In this document: piece after piece, positions 51,343-59,429 of the stretch
Position numbering within the stretch: the stretch's first letter is position 1
Layout of the letters: every line of letters begins with the position of its first letter
Assembly (NCBI GenBank): GCA_034409565.1
Contig: DAOUMS010000016.1
Span: forward strand, 1-64,000
Source: E44-bin89 sp034409565
GTDB lineage: Bacteria; Chloroflexota; Dehalococcoidia; Dehalococcoidales; RBG-16-60-22
Direction of reading: 5' to 3'
Length of the DNA stretch: 64,000 bases
Program-made: the position numbers and the translations under genes
The notes under the pieces: generated by a model
Databases searched by the model: none
What the model saw: only the letters and a program-made list of their open reading frames with translations
Told to the model about the DNA's origin: nothing

Positions 51343-52653
51343 CTATTTCCACATACTATTTGGGAGCCAAAGTGCCAAATTAGGAAAGATTACAAGTATA
51401 ACCATACTTAATATTACCAAGCCGATATAAGGAAGTGAGCCAAAAATTGCATCTTTAAGATCGACTTCAGGTACAGCCAACTTCAAAGCAAATAGGTTCA
51501 CTCCTACGGGCGGAGTAATAGCTCCAATCTCCAAATTCAATATTAGGATTACTCCAAACCAAATGGGATCAAAATCCAATGCAACAATTACAGGAAACAT
51601 AATAGGCATGGTAACCAATATTAAAGGCGTAGCATCCATTAACATTCCCAGAAAAAAATACAACACCATGATTATGGCTATAATACCGACTCTTGGTATG
51701 GTAAGGGAGGCAATCCACCCGGTGAATTGCGCACTAATACCAAAATAGGAGAACCCGAAACCCATAAAGCAGGCAGCACTGACTAAGATTCCAAAGAAGC
51801 CGAGAATACGAACAGTCCTTGTCAAGGCCACGATCATCCTGTGAATATCGAGCTCTCGATATACCAGACCTAAAATGATAGATGCAAAGACGCCGATGGC
51901 TGCTAATTCATTGATACCAGCTAGTCCTGTATATAATGAACCAAAAAGAGCGAATACTATACCAAGAGGTCCTGCTATCCATGGTATGGCTCGTAATCTA
52001 TCCTTCAATGAGGCCATCTTGATAATCGGAGCTAAGGATGGATTTTTTATGCACCTTATCATCGTTAAAGCAATAAACATTGCAGCTATCATGAGTCCCG
52101 GAATAACACCCGCCATGAATAGTCGCCCAATTGATTGTTCGGTAACAATGCAATAAAAGATAAAAGGTATACTGGGAGGAATTAACATAGCTAGAGTGGC
52201 ACCGGAACAGAGTGAACCTACTGCTAACCTAGCACTATACTTGTGCTGGAGCATAGGGGTGATGCTAATAGGACCCAGTGTGCTTGCTGAGGTCGAACTT
52301 GAACCACAAACAGCTGCGAAGATTGTAGTGGTGCAAATTGTCGAGACAGCAAGACCGCCTGGCAACCAGCCCATCCAGCGTGAAAGGCCATCATATAATC
52401 TCCTCCCCGTTCCAGTCAGGTAGAACACCTGTCCCATAAGAATAAACAGGGGTGCCGCTACCAAGCCATAGTTCTGTAGCTTACGATAAATTGTAATGCC
52501 AAATAAGTTCAATACATAATCAGCTGGTTCGCCCGAGAAGAAATATATTATAGGAATAAAGGAAAGTGCCAAAGAGTAATTAATTGGAATTCCTAAAAAC
52601 ACCAGAAAGACGAAACCACCCACCATAAATAAAAGAGCTTGGTACCATTCCAC
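51343..52653 (-). CDS. TRAP transporter large permease (DctM)
   Basis: The 436-residue membrane protein has about 12 helices and DctM signatures: FLGIPINYSLALS, GQVFYLTGTGRRLYDGLSRWMGWLPGGLAVSTICTTTIFAAVCGSSSTSASTLGPISITPML, GSLCSGATLAMLIPPSIPFIFYCIVTEQSIGRLFMAGVIPG. The start is GTG directly behind the DctQ stop codon, so synthesis is coupled. It forms the main channel of a sodium-driven organic-acid importer. Confidence 0.94.
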   Translation of the reverse strand: MEWYQALLFMVGGFVFLVFLGIPINYSLALSFIPIIYFFSGEPADYVLNLFGITIYRKLQNYGLVAAPLFILMGQVFYLTGTGRRLYDGLSRWMGWLPGGLAVSTICTTTIFAAVCGSSSTSASTLGPISITPMLQHKYSARLAVGSLCSGATLAMLIPPSIPFIFYCIVTEQSIGRLFMAGVIPGLMIAAMFIALTMIRCIKNPSLAPIIKMASLKDRLRAIPWIAGPLGIVFALFGSLYTGLAGINELAAIGVFASIILGLVYRELDIHRMIVALTRTVRILGFFGILVSAACFMGFGFSYFGISAQFTGWIASLTIPRVGIIAIIMVLYFFLGMLMDATPLILVTMPIMFPVIVALDFDPIWFGVILILNLEIGAITPPVGVNLFALKLAVPEVDLKDAIFGSLPYIGLVILSMVILVIFPNLALWLPNSMWK

Positions 52654-53202
52654 TTATTCATCTACCTCGCCTTTTATCGTTTTTACGGATAAGTCCTTGT
52701 CCTTAACAATAAGATTCACCAGGCTTCTTCCAAAACAAATTACTGTAGCTCCTGTTAGTAATAAGGCACATATGGGCATCATCCCTTTTTGTATATCGAC
52801 AGGAAAGTGGGTAGCAGGGAAATAGCCACCTCCAACACGCGCATTAAAATAGTCGAAAGTAGCCTTTAAAAGAAGTAGGCTAAAAATTACAATAAGAGAT
52901 GAGTCTAGCAACTCGATCCACGGTTTCACTTTTGGAGGAAGCCGGTCTATCAAAAATGTAATCCTAATCATCCCCCCAGACATCTGACTAAAAGCCATTG
53001 GTACTAATTTAACCCATATTACCAATATCACAACCCACTCCATGGGTGCGGGAGAAGGCATTCCTATATTACGTCCTGTAATCTCCCTTAGCAGGATAAT
53101 CATCATCGCAACAACAATTAACCCAGCAAACAGAGCAACGAACCGGGAAAACTTTTCATAGGTTCTTTCCAGCCAATAGAACCATGATAATAAATTTCGC
53201 AT
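52654..53202 (-). CDS. TRAP transporter small permease (DctQ)
   Basis: The 182-residue protein has four helices in the DctQ pattern (FVALFAGLIVVAMMIILLREITGRNIGMPSPAPMEWVVILVIWVKLVPMAFSQMSGGMIRITFLIDRLP). It lies between dctP and dctM, separated from dctP by a region with a strong hairpin, and touches the dctM start. Confidence 0.92.
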   Translation of the reverse strand: MRNLLSWFYWLERTYEKFSRFVALFAGLIVVAMMIILLREITGRNIGMPSPAPMEWVVILVIWVKLVPMAFSQMSGGMIRITFLIDRLPPKVKPWIELLDSSLIVIFSLLLLKATFDYFNARVGGGYFPATHFPVDIQKGMMPICALLLTGATVICFGRSLVNLIVKDKDLSVKTIKGEVDE

Positions 53203-53217
53203 TATTATAATTTCCTA

Positions 53218-53263
53218 AGAGGTACTTTGGGAGGTTCCTTAGAGTACCTCCCAAAGTACCTCT
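53218..53263 (-). promoter_or_regulatory. 18-bp perfect inverted repeat between dctP and dctQ
   Basis: Arms agaggtactttgggaggt (53218-53235) and acctcccaaagtacctct (53246-53263) are perfect, with a ten-base loop. No T-run follows, so it is not a classical terminator. It probably stabilises the dctP mRNA 3' end and lowers read-through into the membrane subunits, giving excess binding protein (inference). Confidence 0.75.
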
Positions 53264-53284
53264 CTTGTAGGGATTCAATATTAT

Positions 53285-54424
53285 CTACCCAAAGCGCTTC
53301 CAAGCTTCTTCAAGTACAGACTTTAGGAAAGGCCAGTCATCAGGGAACTCCTTTAATAGGGCCTCATGGTAAAATGGAAGGAATCCATCCACTAGCTCTT
53401 TCTTTATTGCTGGGTCAAGAATAATAAACTGCTCGATATCCCCACTGGCGATTAGTTCTTCACCTCGTTTATCTACATCGTCTATATATGCGTAGTAAAA
53501 CTCCTCCTCTATATCCCGAGATACATCAATGATAGCTTTCTGAACATCCTCAGGGAAGGTGTTCCACAAGTCAAGCCTAAAAACACATTCCCCCCCCCAA
53601 TTATCGGCCTTAAAAGTCTTAAAAAACAATACATTAGGGAAGACTTCATAGGTATGGCCGCCGACATACTGAGCGAATCCTTGTGAGCAACCATCGATAA
53701 CGCCTTTTTGGCCAGCTTCATAGACCTCAGAAGTTGCTAAGGCTACGTGTGTTCCACCAACATATTCCAAGAATTTTGTATAAGTTGCTGAACTGGCCGA
53801 TCGGAATTTATTTCCCTTGTAGCTCAGAAGGGGGTTTTCCGTATCCCAGGGTTCTTTCAAATACCAACCTTGACCATAACTTCCGTTCATCCCCCAAATA
53901 TATTTGATGTTATGAGGTGCAAGACCTGCTTCTAGCTTGGGTAACATCTGATCTCTTACGAATTTAAATGAATCATAACCAAAGGGATAACCCAAGGGAC
54001 AGCTAGAAGCATTAGAAAGAAAGGGGAAATCCTCAGGCGTGCTCGCAGCCGTAGACATCCAAGTCGTAGCGTCTATTATGCCTCCCTTTAAAGCGTCCGG
54101 AGCCTCTTTAATATCAGCAAGTTGCGCGGCTGGATAATAAGCAAACTGAATTTTACCTCCGGTTACTTCTGTAATAGCTGCTCCCCACTTCTCGGTATAT
54201 ATTTGCCTTACGTCAGTTGGCGAGACAAAAAAGGTAGACATTTTGACAGTTACAGTCTCCATTTCGGGAGGTGCTGGCGAGGGCGCAGGAGTTGGAGCAG
54301 GGGCAGGGGCTGGAGCAGGGGCAGGTGTTGGCGCTGGAGCCGAGCAAGATATCAGTAGTAATATGATTAAAGTTAAGACTAGAAATATACTACCAGTAAG
54401 GGCTAAAATGTTTTTCCTTATCAT
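53285..54424 (-). CDS. TRAP transporter substrate-binding lipoprotein (DctP)
   Basis: The 379-residue protein starts at ATG 54424 behind aaggagaag. A lipoprotein signal (IRKNILALTGSIFLVLTLIILLLISCS, lipobox LISC) is followed by an Ala-Pro tract (about residues 30-53) as a flexible linker. The mature DctP domain has YYPAAQLADIKEAPDALKGGIIDATTW, GNKFRSASSATYTKFLEYVGGTHVALATSEVYEAGQKGVIDGCSQG, with the conserved Arg in KFRS that usually binds a carboxylate. The ligand is therefore probably an organic acid. Confidence 0.94.
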   Translation of the reverse strand: MIRKNILALTGSIFLVLTLIILLLISCSAPAPTPAPAPAPAPAPTPAPSPAPPEMETVTVKMSTFFVSPTDVRQIYTEKWGAAITEVTGGKIQFAYYPAAQLADIKEAPDALKGGIIDATTWMSTAASTPEDFPFLSNASSCPLGYPFGYDSFKFVRDQMLPKLEAGLAPHNIKYIWGMNGSYGQGWYLKEPWDTENPLLSYKGNKFRSASSATYTKFLEYVGGTHVALATSEVYEAGQKGVIDGCSQGFAQYVGGHTYEVFPNVLFFKTFKADNWGGECVFRLDLWNTFPEDVQKAIIDVSRDIEEEFYYAYIDDVDKRGEELIASGDIEQFIILDPAIKKELVDGFLPFYHEALLKEFPDDWPFLKSVLEEAWKRFG

Positions 54425-54495
54425 TTTAATCTTCTCCTTGTTAATCTTCCTAACTGGGTTCAATTATTACATTATTTTCACCTCCCTAGATATAG

Positions 54496-55551
54496 CTAAG
54501 TAAACTTTAAGGCATTCTTAGGATTGTCAACGAGAAAATTGTGTATTTGTTCTTCCGAAATCCCTTTTTGACGCATCAGCGGTATGACGTATTGTAAAAT
54601 ATAACTATAACCATGGCCGCCGTAACGTGTGAGGCACATTTTATAGCAAACATCATGGGACATCAGAATTTTTTCCCCATATCCTTCAGCTACTAGTTCA
54701 CCTATCTGGTCTAAGCATTGTGCATCAGAAGGAATATCTACGGGCTTAGGGGTATATATTAAAGAACCTCGGCTAAAATGATCATATTCCAGATAGCAAC
54801 CGGCTTGAGCTAGACTGAGACGATTTGCTGGCTTAAACAAGGTACGTGAGATATGGCATATTATAGTATGATTTAAGTCTGCACCGGAATCCTTAAGTAT
54901 ATCAACGATTTCGAATGGAGCACTTTCGTTGGGTCCTGGATGGATCATTAATGGAGCTCCTGTCTGTTTTTGTGCTATCGATGCTGCCCGCAATACTTTC
55001 TCTTCATTCTTAGTCAATGGCCAAGAGCAACCAATCTCACCAATAATTCCAGCATGAACTCCCGTGTCATCTACCCCTATTGTAATTTCACCAATAAACT
55101 CATCTGCGATCTGTTTTTCCGTCCTGTCATCTATTTCTGGAGGATGTGCCAAGGCCACATAGTATGCGGTGCCCATGATTATATTAATTCCTGTAGCTCT
55201 AGATATTCGCGTTAGTCCCAAAGGATCACGTGCCAAAGCTCTCGGAGTAACATCAGCGACTGTAATACCACCATTTCGTTTTAAAATTATGAGTTCATCT
55301 ATGGCTGTATCTTCATCAATTAAGTTTGCGTTATCGAAGCTTTTCAGATAATTTTTTTGTACCCAAGCACAATTTTGCAGGGTTATCGGTTGATATGCTA
55401 AGTGCTTTTCAGTAGCCACTTCTGGCTCGACAAAATAGAGCGAATTGGCGATTAGTATATGTTCATGGGGCAGAGTTATTCCTAAATTTTCTGCATCAAC
55501 AAGACCTAATACTGTCTGAATTTTTCCAGTTATTTCCGAGATTCTTGTCAT
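54496..55551 (-). CDS. phosphotriesterase-family metal hydrolase
   Basis: The 351-residue TIM-barrel protein has the phosphotriesterase-family metal motifs: LPHEHILI (HxH), IGEIGCSW (Glu where the carbamylated Lys stands in true PTE), PLMIHPG, ICHISRT and ILMSHDVCYK (final D). Members of this Glu-bridged group are lactonases or unknown hydrolases. It is the promoter-proximal gene of the leftward TRAP/methyltransferase cluster, opposite the MarR gene, so it may open a lactone or ester of the imported compound (inference). Confidence 0.88.
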   Translation of the reverse strand: MTRISEITGKIQTVLGLVDAENLGITLPHEHILIANSLYFVEPEVATEKHLAYQPITLQNCAWVQKNYLKSFDNANLIDEDTAIDELIILKRNGGITVADVTPRALARDPLGLTRISRATGINIIMGTAYYVALAHPPEIDDRTEKQIADEFIGEITIGVDDTGVHAGIIGEIGCSWPLTKNEEKVLRAASIAQKQTGAPLMIHPGPNESAPFEIVDILKDSGADLNHTIICHISRTLFKPANRLSLAQAGCYLEYDHFSRGSLIYTPKPVDIPSDAQCLDQIGELVAEGYGEKILMSHDVCYKMCLTRYGGHGYSYILQYVIPLMRQKGISEEQIHNFLVDNPKNALKFT

Positions 55552-55701
55552 CTTTTTACCTTGGTATCTTACAGCCCATAACTGCCATAATTATATGTAA
55601 GTAATGGGTGGATTTGCTATATCTCATTTGGTAAGCATACATAAACAGTAAAAACAGATTCTCTATTCATGGGCACCTTATATGTCGATAGGGTAGAATA
55701 G

Positions 55702-55717
55702 TTCAATCATAATTGAA
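55702..55717. promoter_or_regulatory. candidate MarR operator 1
   Basis: TTCAAT-cata-ATTGAA, a perfect 16-bp palindrome-like site in the divergent region between the hydrolase and MarR genes; length and spacing suit a MarR dimer. Confidence 0.5.
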
Positions 55718-55718
55718 T

Positions 55719-55743
55719 ATCATTATTGATAATCGGTAATGAT
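55719..55743. promoter_or_regulatory. candidate MarR operator 2
   Basis: ATCATTA and TAATGAT form perfect arms around an 11-nt spacer, next to site 1. The whole divergent region (55552-55941, 390 bp) is AT-rich and otherwise without features. Confidence 0.45.
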
Positions 55744-55941
55744 TATACTATTATTTATTTTAGCGATTGTCAATAGTTGGATAGACAAAAATTTAGTAAT
55801 AGCTAATCGAATCGAGGAATAGCTTCAATAATTGTAGTATAATTAAGATTGCATATATTTGAAAGGTCTATTTTCGAAATATACCAGTACTGCCTGATTG
55901 TTGTTCCTAATTGTCGTCTTTTAAGAAAAAAGGAATGAATT

Positions 55942-56430
55942 ATGGAAAGAAGGACATTTACAGAGGAAGATGGAAGCTATGCATTATGGTTACTCCTGAT
56001 TCAGGCAAATAAAGCAATACATTTAGCAAGGCAGGAGGAGTTAGACAGGATAGGAATTACTGTTGCAGAGGCTGGAATATTATATTATGCTGAGAAACTT
56101 GGCAATAGGGCAACCCCAGCCGAGATATCACGTAGATTATCTAAAGTGTCTCACGGGATTTCTGTTATTATTAAGAGGCTGGAAAACCAAGGGTTGGTAA
56201 CAAAAGTAAGAGATTTAGAGAGAAAGAATCAGGTGAGAGTAGAACTAACAGAAAAGGGAAGGCAAGCTCATCAAAAGGCTATAAAGAGAGAAACAATTCA
56301 CCAGATAATGGCTTCTTTGTGCGACGAAGATTTTAATAAAATCACCTCATGTCTTGAGCAATTGCGAAATACAGCGTTTGAAAGAATAACATTCAGGAAA
56401 AAACTAGTGTATTTAGGCTATGAAGAGTAG
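55942..56430 (+). CDS. MarR family transcriptional regulator
   Basis: The 162-residue protein has the MarR winged helix (ITVAEAGILYYAEKLGNRATPAEISRRLSKVSHGISVIIKRLENQGLVTKVRDLERKNQVRVELTEKGRQAHQKA) with helix-dimerisation ends. It is divergent from the hydrolase/TRAP/methyltransferase gene run and is the natural candidate to control it in response to the substrate. Confidence 0.93.
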   Translation: MERRTFTEEDGSYALWLLLIQANKAIHLARQEELDRIGITVAEAGILYYAEKLGNRATPAEISRRLSKVSHGISVIIKRLENQGLVTKVRDLERKNQVRVELTEKGRQAHQKAIKRETIHQIMASLCDEDFNKITSCLEQLRNTAFERITFRKKLVYLGYEE

Positions 56431-56504
56431 ACCTCGGCTATTACTCTATCAATTTCCTCGCTGTACAAAGCTTGTTCAACGTAAATGACTCTGTAGGTTT
56501 CCCG

Positions 56505-56665
56505 GTAAATAATATTTTCTGTCCGGCCACGCATTGACGAGAGGAAATCGCTGCTGGGACTTTAGTAAAAATGAGGAGGATATAGACCAGACCATTGAAG
56601 CTTTTGCCTCTTCTCTCGACTTAATAATTGCAGAAGTGTCGTTTAACAGATACTTGAAGAGGTAA
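56505..56665 (+). pseudogene. possible tail remnant of a class III aminotransferase
   Basis: An open frame without start codon ends at TAA 56665 and reads GHALTRGNRCWDFSKNEEDIDQTIEAFASSLDLIIAEVSFNRYLKR. The T-x-EDIDxTIEAFxxSL pattern resembles C-termini of glutamate-1-semialdehyde-type aminotransferases. Only about 45 codons remain. The call rests on this short pattern. Confidence 0.35.
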
Positions 56666-56751
56666 AGAAGATTGTAGAGTGCGGGGAACTTAATTATGAA
56701 CCGATGGAGTGGTAGACAAAGCTGCCACGGGATCAACACTTTAACTCCTGA

Positions 56752-57003
56752 CTTGGTGATTTTGCTGGGATTAACAAAGTAGCTACCGTTATTATGGACA
56801 GCGATAAGACTATCGGTACTACTTTCACTATCAAAACGTATGACGCAATAATAACCACTGGCATAGATGGGACAATCAGTCTCTCTAGTGCAGGAATGGT
56901 CAAATACAGAGATGACAAGACATTCATGATCAGCTTTGACAGTGGCTAACACGTCACTGGTGTCTTGGTCAATGTTGCCTCGGAACGAATCAGTAGGCAC
57001 TTA
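56752..57003 (+). pseudogene. fragment of a surface protein with InlB-like beta repeats
   Basis: The plus frame reads LGDFAGINKVATVIMDSDKTIGTTFTIKTYDAIITTGIDGTISLSSAGMVKYRDDKTFMISFDSG, stop, then HVTGVLVNVASE. This matches the familiar repeat VTVTMDSDKTVTATFT..YTITA..G.GGSISPSG.V.V..GDDKTFTITPDSGYHVTDVLV; the TAA stands where the family has Tyr. Both ends are missing, so it is debris of a cell-surface repeat protein. Confidence 0.55.
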
Positions 57004-57214
57004 ATATGGTAAAGGAAACAATAATATTAGTGAGTAGACTTAGCCAATCTGCCAGTTCGTCTCAGCATATTAGAAGGTTTCATATTTTGTATTTACCGGT
57101 GCTGAGGCTAATAGACTTTTAGTACCGCCCTCAACGATATGATGACGGACGGCGTAATTCGAAAAGCCTGAATTCGGTCTGAATATTAACTTAAGATAAC
57201 TGGAGGTGAGTTAA

Positions 57215-58219
57215 ATGCCAAGAAAGATTCGCGTGGTTCAATACGGGTGCGGCCCTATTGGCTGCAGTGTAGCCAAGCTGGCTTCACAGCGTAAGAACCT
57301 CGAGATAGTTGGCGCCATTGATATCGATAAAAACAAGGCAGGTAAAGATTTAGGCGAAGTCGCTGGCCTGGACAAACGGCTCGGCGTTGCCATTTCTGAT
57401 AATGCAGTCGCCGTTTTATCTCAAACTAAGCCCGACGTTGTTCTGCACGCAACGAGTTCCTGGCTGAAAAAGGTCTACGGGCAACTTATTGAACTCGTCA
57501 AGGCTAACGTCAATGTTGTCTCCACAGCGGAAGAACTGTCTTACCCCTGGTGGAAAGAGCCCAAGCTCGCTGCGGAGCTTGACAGGCTAGCCAAGAAGCA
57601 TAGGGTCACCGTTTTGGCCACCGGGATAAACCCTGGCTTTCTCATGGATACCTGGCCGTTGCTCATGACGGCCGTATGTCAGGAAGTGAAGCGGATAAAG
57701 GTTGCCCGGATACAGGACGCCTCGATACGCCGTCTCCCGTTTCAGAAGAAGATAGGTGCCGGGTGCACGCCAGCGGAATTCCAGAAACTGGTAGATGCCG
57801 GAACTTTGCGGCACGTTGGCTTAACCGAATCCATAGCCATGATTGCCGCCGGTCTGGGATGGGAACTGGATGATATCAGGGATGAGATTGAGCCGATAAT
57901 GGCCACACGTGAGGTTCGGAGCCAGTACCTAATGGTGAAACCGGGGCAGGCCGCTGGTGTCAAGCAGGTCGGACGTGGCCTGAAAAAGGGTCAGGAGTTA
58001 ATTACCCTGGACTTCCAAGCTTACCTTGGCGCCAAGGAGTCTTACGATGCTGTCTATATCACCGGTACTCCCAACATGGAAGTGTTCATCAAAGGGGGTA
58101 CCCACGGGGATATTGCTACAGCGGCTATAGTTGTTAATACTATCCAGCGAGTGCTGGAGGCGCCACCGGGGTTGACCACTATGAAGGACTTGTCTATTGT
58201 ACACCATGGTGGGCAGTAG
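57215..58219 (+). CDS. 2,4-diaminopentanoate-dehydrogenase-like (DapB-fold) oxidoreductase
   Basis: The 334-residue protein has a Rossmann start KIRVVQYGCGPIGCSVAKLASQRKNLEIVGAIDID and the family block VLATGINPGFLMDTWPLLMTAVCQEVKRIKVARIQDAS, with C-terminal EVFIKGGTHGDIATAAIVVNTIQRVLEAPPGL. Such enzymes in ornithine fermentation deaminate 2,4-diaminopentanoate; other substrates are possible. Ribosome site ctggaggtgag. Its stop codon lies within the antisense 3' end of the tRNA-Val(GAC) gene, so the two genes overlap by about 13 bp tail to tail. Confidence 0.85.
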   Translation: MPRKIRVVQYGCGPIGCSVAKLASQRKNLEIVGAIDIDKNKAGKDLGEVAGLDKRLGVAISDNAVAVLSQTKPDVVLHATSSWLKKVYGQLIELVKANVNVVSTAEELSYPWWKEPKLAAELDRLAKKHRVTVLATGINPGFLMDTWPLLMTAVCQEVKRIKVARIQDASIRRLPFQKKIGAGCTPAEFQKLVDAGTLRHVGLTESIAMIAAGLGWELDDIRDEIEPIMATREVRSQYLMVKPGQAAGVKQVGRGLKKGQELITLDFQAYLGAKESYDAVYITGTPNMEVFIKGGTHGDIATAAIVVNTIQRVLEAPPGLTTMKDLSIVHHGGQ

Positions 58220-58283
58220 AGGATTTGAACCTCTGACCTCTGCGATGTCAACGCAGCGCTCTAACCAACTGAGCTAACCGCCC
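58207..58283 (-). tRNA. tRNA-Val (anticodon GAC), CCA encoded
   Basis: GGGCGGT acceptor with ACTGCCC (one G-U pair), anticodon arm CTGCG-TTGACAT-CGCAG with GAC, T-arm AGAGG-TTCAAAT-CCTCT, A, CCA. The 3' end overlaps the end of the plus-strand dehydrogenase gene. Confidence 0.95.
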
Positions 58284-58442
58284 ACTGCAACATCATTCTA
58301 CAAAACGCTCTGTCTTTCGTCAACTGTATCTATTATGCCGCATGGTAAATGCTGGCGCGCTGTTTTTCGGGAATGAACTGGTGTAATCTGGCCTTTGGTG
58401 TGCTACAATACTAGTCAAATTGAAACCAGGACGGAGGTAGTC

Positions 58443-59351
58443 ATGAATTTTTTGAAAGGTCTGCTGACGACGCTGCTGACGTTTCTCCTCTTTCTGTCGC
58501 TGGCGGCTTTCGGCACGCTGTTTGCGCTCCGTAGCACGCTGCTCGACCCGGACTTTGTCGTGGCGCAGGTGGAGAAGCTGGACATATCAGCGCTGGCGGA
58601 GGAAGTGACCGCCTTTCAATTAAGCGGGCAGGTCCCGGCGGAATCAGCCTTCCTTGAAGAGGCGCTGTATAGCACCATCGCCGAAAATGAACCATATCTG
58701 AAAGAGCAGGCGGGTGCCGCTATCCGCTCTGGATACGATTATCTGCTTGGTAAAAGCGACAGTCTGAACATGGTAATCTCTCTGGAGCCGGTAAAGGGAG
58801 ATATGAAGGAAAAGCTGTGGCAGACTTTCCAGCAGAACAAAGAAAGCCTGCCGCCGGAAGTTGCCGCCCTGCCGCCGGAAATGCTGGAGCAGTATTTCGA
58901 GGAGTTTTACCAGCAATTTGAGGCCGAAATACCGTCGGAATTCGTCATCGACGAGGCTTCCATCCCGCCAGATGTAATGGGCGTGGTCAATATACTGCGG
59001 GAAAACGCCCACTATATCGAGACAGCTTACTACGGACTGATAGCGCTGATGGTGGTGCTGGTGGCGGGCATTATTCTGCTGCACCGCAGCGTCAAAGGGG
59101 CCACCCGGGAGCTGGGCGTCACCTTCCTGATTTACGGCATCATTGAGTATGCCGGCGTCTGGGCGACGCAGCGCTACCTGCCCAGCCTGCCCATGCCGGA
59201 TATGCCAACATCGCTGCAGACCTGGCTCAACGGGTTTATTAACGACCTGATCGCGCCGATGCAGGTACTGGGCATCGGGCTGATGGTGGGTGGTGCGGTG
59301 CTGATTATCGTCTCCATTGTTTACCCGCGCCTGCGTCCGGCGGAGGAATAA
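58443..59351 (+). CDS. membrane protein of unknown function, three or four helices
   Basis: The 302-residue GC-rich gene starts at ATG 58443 behind acggaggtagtc. The product has an N-terminal helix (FLKGLLTTLLTFLLFLSLAAFGTLFAL), an extended acidic external domain (about residues 35-195, rich in Glu, with PPEVAALPPEMLEQYFEEF), then helices at about 200-220 and near the C-terminus (APMQVLGIGLMVGGAVLIIVSIVYPRL). I recognise no family. Composition fits the core genome. Confidence 0.72.
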   Translation: MNFLKGLLTTLLTFLLFLSLAAFGTLFALRSTLLDPDFVVAQVEKLDISALAEEVTAFQLSGQVPAESAFLEEALYSTIAENEPYLKEQAGAAIRSGYDYLLGKSDSLNMVISLEPVKGDMKEKLWQTFQQNKESLPPEVAALPPEMLEQYFEEFYQQFEAEIPSEFVIDEASIPPDVMGVVNILRENAHYIETAYYGLIALMVVLVAGIILLHRSVKGATRELGVTFLIYGIIEYAGVWATQRYLPSLPMPDMPTSLQTWLNGFINDLIAPMQVLGIGLMVGGAVLIIVSIVYPRLRPAEE

Positions 59352-59429
59352 ATAACAATTTACATAATATTGATATAAATATGGTATAATATATAAATAA
59401 TCATAAATATTTCCCTAAGGTGATTAAGG

